From Providencia rettgeri (GTDB lineage: Bacteria; Pseudomonadota; Gammaproteobacteria; Enterobacterales; Enterobacteriaceae): a DNA stretch of 64,000 nucleotides. The stretch lies in contig NZ_CP163512.1 of NCBI RefSeq assembly GCF_041075285.1, positions 930,001 through 994,000 of the forward strand, read 5' to 3'. The notes below the pieces were generated by a model. That model saw only the letters and a program-made list of their open reading frames with translations, made no database searches and was not told the DNA's origin. A program made the position numbers and the translations under genes. How positions within the stretch are numbered: position 1 is the first letter of the stretch; each line of letters begins with the position of its first letter. Of this stretch, positions 60,335-64,000 are shown piece by piece.

Positions 60335-60766
60335 ATGAATATTGTTATCACACATGAAGTAACCCAAGAAGATAGGGATGAATTATTGGCTGGGCTTCGT
60401 CGTTTTAATCTCCAGTTCTTAGATGCCTCTCGCTTTGGTCAATTAGGGGTGTATTTTAAAGATGGTGATGGTGTCATGCAGGGGGGCTTAATTGCGACAA
60501 TCAAAGCCAATTGGTTGTGTATTGATTATTTATGGGTCAATGACGCTGTAAGAAAAGCCGGAGTGGGAAGCAAATTAATGCAAACTGCTGAGCTTGAGGC
60601 GGTGAAAATCGGCTGTCTTCATTCTTTGGTCGATACATTTAGTTTTCAAGCATTGCCGTTTTATCAAAAACTAGGTTATGTCCAGCAAATGTCACTACCC
60701 GATTTTCCTGAAACGGGAATGCAAGTCTACTATTTAACTAAAATGAATTTAAAAAAATACCTTTAG
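60335..60766 (+). CDS. GNAT-family N-acetyltransferase
   Basis: 143 aa single GNAT domain. Acetyl-CoA loop [16 protein letters not shown], followed by the C-terminal beta-bulge region [16 protein letters not shown]. Substrate unknown. Stand-alone gene; the start may be TTG 60329 or ATG 60335, the latter preferred. Confidence 0.82.
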   Translation: MNIVITHEVTQEDRDELLAGLRRFNLQFLDASRFGQLGVYFKDGDGVMQGGLIATIKANWLCIDYLWVNDAVRKAGVGSKLMQTAELEAVKIGCLHSLVDTFSFQALPFYQKLGYVQQMSLPDFPETGMQVYYLTKMNLKKYL

Positions 60767-60845
60767 CAGATTGAATTTTGCCAGATAACCCAAAGTGGGA
60801 AAAACAGGTTTCATCCCACTTAAGTCTTCAACCTCAAGTGGCATC

Positions 60846-61274
60846 TTAGTTATTTTGATTACTTATCGCTGAAAAACAATCTCTTCCACTAGTTATCGTG
60901 CTTTTATTAGCGCTAGCGGATGGATCAACAGGTAAATTTAATTGATTTGCCCAGCATGCTAGGGTTAGTTTTGCATTTAATCTAACTGGCGTATTTATAT
61001 CTTTAGCTGATCGAATATTAAATGTTGAATACTCCATTAGCTTATCTTCCATAAAGATAAACGCTTGGTCCGCTTTCTGATTAGGGGCATCCTCTAATAA
61101 CTGATCTGCATAATAAAGCAGGGTATACGGGCTTTGCGTCGCCGTATTGGTTGGCTCTCCTTTAACTTGAAGCACGTCGGCTTTATCCATTCCTGCGATA
61201 ATCACTGAAGTTTGCTCGTTTTTAGCACAAGCCAATAACAGTAAAGGTAAAAGTAAAAACAGGGAGTATTTCAT
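60846..61274 (-). CDS. Small lipoprotein, BamE/SmpA-like start
   Basis: 142 aa. Signal peptide with lipobox LLLACA, then DKADVLQVKGEPTNT, a short pattern also seen in BamE-type (SmpA/OmlA) folds, and two later cysteines (AC, DC) that could pair. Function unknown. ATG at 61274; no strong SD. Convergent with the GNAT gene. Confidence 0.7.
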   Translation of the reverse strand: MKYSLFLLLPLLLLACAKNEQTSVIIAGMDKADVLQVKGEPTNTATQSPYTLLYYADQLLEDAPNQKADQAFIFMEDKLMEYSTFNIRSAKDINTPVRLNAKLTLACWANQLNLPVDPSASANKSTITSGRDCFSAISNQNN

Positions 61275-61486
61275 CAATCAATTATCTCGGTAAATAACGG
61301 GGTTAAACTGATAATAGAAGGTTATAGGAATAAGCAAAATGGTTAGAGTGAAAATAGGACTTTTCTATTTAGGGATGGATGAAAATCCGCAATAAGGTGA
61401 ACTTTAGGTAATATATAACGCTTTAACGTATATTAAAGGCGAATAGATAGCAGTTAAGTGGTATTAGCGAAATTGATATACATGAC

Positions 61487-61561
61487 TGGTGTCCCCTGCA
61501 GGAATCGAACCTGCAATTAGCCCTTAGGAGGGGCTCGTTATATCCATTTAACTAAGGGGAC
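61487..61561 (-). tRNA. argW: tRNA-Arg(CCT)
   Basis: 75 nt with encoded CCA; anticodon CCT in CTCCTAA, T loop GGTTCGATTCC. Equivalent of E. coli argW, a frequent integration site for P4-type elements. Confidence 0.95.
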
Positions 61562-61698
61562 TATGACACTATTGTTTTCAACTGTTGCTGTTGGTTTGTA
61601 TAGTACCGTTTTTATTGGGTTTGAATCAAGTTATTAGTTTATCTTTGTTGGTGAATGGCTTCCTCTGCTTTATGTTTTATCGTTTACCTCACTTGCTA

Positions 61699-61743
61699 TT
61701 GTGTACATATTGAGTACATTATCGAAATGTTCATTGTGTACAT
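61699..61743. promoter_or_regulatory. Direct repeats TTGTGTACAT before the integrase
   Basis: TTGTGTACAT (61699-61708), TTGAGTACAT (61710-61719), TTGTGTACAT (61734-61743), the last 11 bp before the integrase ATG. Position suggests integrase arm-binding or autoregulatory sites. Confidence 0.55.
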
Positions 61744-61754
61744 GAGATAAAGCT

Positions 61755-62930
61755 ATGGCGTTAAGTGACACTAAACTCAGCAGCCTTTTAAACAAACCAT
61801 ATTCTGGAAAGCCTGAGCTTACCGATGGTGATGGACTTAGCGCTCGTATCTCTCCCAACGGAACAATTGCATTTCAATATAGATACAGATGGAATGGTAA
61901 GGCGGTAAGATTAACAATTGGCCATTTTCCAGCTATGACATTGAAAGACGCCAGAATCGTCATTGGCGATATGCGAGAATTGTACACGAAAGGCCTTGAT
62001 CCTAAAATTTATTTGTCAAAAAGCGAAACAGAAGCGACATTAAAAGATTGTTTAGACTACTGGTGGGATAAGTATGCGGCACAGTTAAAGCCGAACACAC
62101 AGGCACTGTATAAGTCAGTCGTGTATAACACGATGTATACGCAGTTTGGTAATACGCCCATTGCAGATATCCCTATTTCCTCTTGGATAGAATTCTTCGA
62201 AAAGCAAGAGATGTTAAATCCTAAAAAAGCTAGGGTACTACTCATGCAATTAAGGTCTGTGATTAATTGGTGTGTTAGCAGACAATTTATATCATCTTGC
62301 GAAGTATTAAAATTAAGCCCTAAAACCATAGGTCAGCGACCCGATATTGGAGATCGCGTTCTTACCTATACTGAACTCGCTAAAATATGGTTAGCTCTGG
62401 AAAATTGTAAAATTGTCACTTCAAATAAGCGACTTCATCAAATGCTGCTACTTTATGGTGCACGTCTGTCTGAGATGCGTCTAGCCAATGCTTCTGAATT
62501 TAATATGGAAGAGATGATTTGGACGACACCAAAAGCGCATTCAAAAATGGGAAATGTGATTAGACGGCCTATATTTAAGCATGTAGAGCCCTACATAGAG
62601 CGATTATTAAATAATGGTAATGCCGTATTATTTGCGGGGCAGAAAATAGATAAAGCGATAGATAGGTCGTCAGCAAACCTATTTATGCGCAAATTGAGGG
62701 AGTCTATCGATATCCCTGAATGGCGTACCCATGACTTTAGGCGTTCAATGGTAACGAACCTATCTAACGAAGGAGTCATGCCCCATATCACAGAAAAAAT
62801 GCTGGGACACGAGCTTAGTGGGGCAATGGCAGCTTATAACAAGCATGATTGGATAACCGAACAAAAAACGGCTTATGAGCTGTATGCCGACAACCTGTTC
62901 TGGCATGTTAAAAAGTTGACTTCCGGTTAG
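61755..62930 (+). CDS. Tyrosine recombinase/integrase, P4 family
   Basis: 391 aa. N-terminal DUF4102-type arm-binding domain (about 1-85, LTDGDGLSARISPNGTIAFQYRYRWNGK), SAM-like core-binding domain (about 95-190), catalytic domain with Arg237 (GARLSEMR), His326 and Arg329 (THDFRRS), His352 (LGHE) and Tyr361 (AAYNKHD). Complete and apparently active. It lies on the 5' side of tRNA-Arg, divergent from it, whereas such integrases usually lie off the 3' end. Confidence 0.93.
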   Translation: MALSDTKLSSLLNKPYSGKPELTDGDGLSARISPNGTIAFQYRYRWNGKAVRLTIGHFPAMTLKDARIVIGDMRELYTKGLDPKIYLSKSETEATLKDCLDYWWDKYAAQLKPNTQALYKSVVYNTMYTQFGNTPIADIPISSWIEFFEKQEMLNPKKARVLLMQLRSVINWCVSRQFISSCEVLKLSPKTIGQRPDIGDRVLTYTELAKIWLALENCKIVTSNKRLHQMLLLYGARLSEMRLANASEFNMEEMIWTTPKAHSKMGNVIRRPIFKHVEPYIERLLNNGNAVLFAGQKIDKAIDRSSANLFMRKLRESIDIPEWRTHDFRRSMVTNLSNEGVMPHITEKMLGHELSGAMAAYNKHDWITEQKTAYELYADNLFWHVKKLTSG

Positions 62931-62995
62931 TGAGCTTACTTAATCACTAGCTTACCAGTCATAAATTAAACGCTGTTTTATGCTCTATTTAATCC

Positions 62996-63334
62996 TCATA
63001 TTTTCTTCTTGTGTACGACTTTGTAAAAATCATAATCAATAATAAATTCATTGGTTGTTAATGAGTGACGCATTCTAGCCTTATAGTTACAAGCGGTGCA
63101 CTGAATAATATAAAACAAGCCCTGTGTAGAATGATACTCAGGGAACAAGTTCGAGTTCATTCTACATTTATGACACTGATATTCTTTGGTTCTTGGGTCG
63201 TCATTTTTGTCCCACTTCAGCCCACACATATCACACGACCAGTCGTCTTTATTTTTTCGAATACCATAAAAATGACAGAAAGGGCATGTTTTCGGGTTGT
63301 ATGGGGTATGTTTTCCTTTATTTATATTTTTCAT
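62996..63334 (-). CDS. Zinc-ribbon protein of unknown function
   Basis: 112 aa from ATG 63334 (frame open to GTG 63415, 139 aa; neither has a good SD). Two pairs of CxxC zinc ribbons: CPFC with CDMC, and CHKC with CTAC, the layout of Lar-like restriction-alleviation or transcription-factor-type ribbons of phages and islands. Not recognised further. Convergent with the integrase, so probably island cargo. Confidence 0.65.
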   Translation of the reverse strand: MKNINKGKHTPYNPKTCPFCHFYGIRKNKDDWSCDMCGLKWDKNDDPRTKEYQCHKCRMNSNLFPEYHSTQGLFYIIQCTACNYKARMRHSLTTNEFIIDYDFYKVVHKKKI

Positions 63335-63962
63335 TTGCTTATCTATTATTTTATGGTCGAATTGCGTTATTTTAATAGCTAGGAGCTGTTTATCTTTGCT
63401 ACTGATTTTTACCACTAAAGTGGAAAATGTACCCGTTGTGGCTGACTGACGACGATTTGAATCAAATATCGTCCCTAAACGCTGCCATATGAGGTGGTAA
63501 TCTTAGCAAAGATAGTGATTGAGGATGTTTCAATGTATAGGCGCATTTATTCCTATTATATTAGTTATGTTTATTCATAGGGTGATGGTTAATGCGTTTT
63601 TTATCTGTCACTAAAACACGTTTTCTAAGTAGCAAACATATATTTATTCTGACAATAAGTGAAAGTTGAGCAAAAGAGAGATGTATTGAATAGCTTGGCT
63701 TTCTTTTGAGGGTGATATACTTTTATTTTTCAATAAAATACAGAGTAAAGGGTGAGTGTAAATCGCAGCGCTCAGATTTTTTGCGCCGATTAGTGATTAT
63801 TCTTATAATAAGAAAATGAATAATTAAGGTATAATAGGAAGTTAATTTGTAAAATCACTCAAAACGGTTAACAAAATTAATTTTTTCATTTTAATATTAT
63901 CAAATTCGTGAGCATGGTGGAAAGTACCGCAGCAGGACGGTGCAGGGAATGGAGAGGGTGTT
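63335..63962. other. AT-rich gap at the right edge
   Basis: No gene seen. A TATAAT at 63830-63835 has no matching -35 box. The final 60 bp are more G-rich and form the leader of the next gene. Confidence 0.4.
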
Positions 63963-64000
63963 ATGAAGTTTCGCATGACTAGCGTTTTTCTAGCGGGCGT
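63963..64000 (+). CDS. Start of a gene cut by the window end
   Basis: ATG at 63963 behind GGAGAGGG, reading MKFRMTSVFLAG, which looks like the start of a signal peptide. Too short to identify. Confidence 0.5.
   Translation, partial: MKFRMTSVFLAG

Overview
The window reads as a chromosomal segment of a low-GC enterobacterium of the Morganellaceae, most likely Providencia. Protein sequences are close to those of E. coli (IscX, RlmN, IspG, HisS, Der, LigA, the pts and cys genes) and gene order largely follows the E. coli region from iscX to gltX, but base composition is AT-rich and several genes differ (short SseB, no amiA, protealysin-like protease, mannitol operon placed here). A complete mtl operon would suit a mannitol-positive species such as P. 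rettgeri; that is inference.

Layout. 1-660: three copies of an 89-bp palindromic element alternating with 18-bp tandem repeats. 699-8308: iscX, pepB, a half-length sseB, and the alpha-2-macroglobulin lipoprotein gene yfhM followed by pbpC. 10980-21153: ndk, rlmN, rodZ, ispG, hisS, yfgM, bamB, der, rluF (translation, isoprenoid synthesis, outer membrane assembly, ribosome biogenesis). 21293-25922: an M4 metalloprotease, hemF, ypeA, yfeY, yfeX. 26194-31256: sulfate/thiosulfate uptake cysPTWA and cysM. 31360-35361 (minus): crr, ptsI, ptsH, cysK; then cysZ diverging from zipA-ligA. 39925-42689: nupC, ypeB and a MarR regulator diverging from a short-chain dehydrogenase over a perfect palindrome.

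42870-46268 is a tRNA region conserved in synteny with E. coli (two tRNA-Ala, gltX, three tRNA-Val, tRNA-Lys) and ends in an array of five 112-bp units, each a tRNA-Lys 3' portion with two insertions. This resembles in plan the rtT repeats behind E. coli tyrT and is the most unusual structure in the window.

46269-64000 is accessory in character: a 1.4-kb AT-rich gene desert, an MrpJ-like HTH regulator, a MetNIQ-type importer grouped with a flavin monooxygenase and an AhpD-like protein (probable uptake and oxidation of a sulfur or related small compound), a cyclase-family hydrolase convergent with an anion transporter, the CRP-controlled mannitol operon mtlADR, a GNAT acetyltransferase, a small lipoprotein, tRNA-Arg(CCU), a P4-type integrase and a zinc-ribbon protein. 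No CRISPR array, insertion sequence, rRNA or defence system was recognised.
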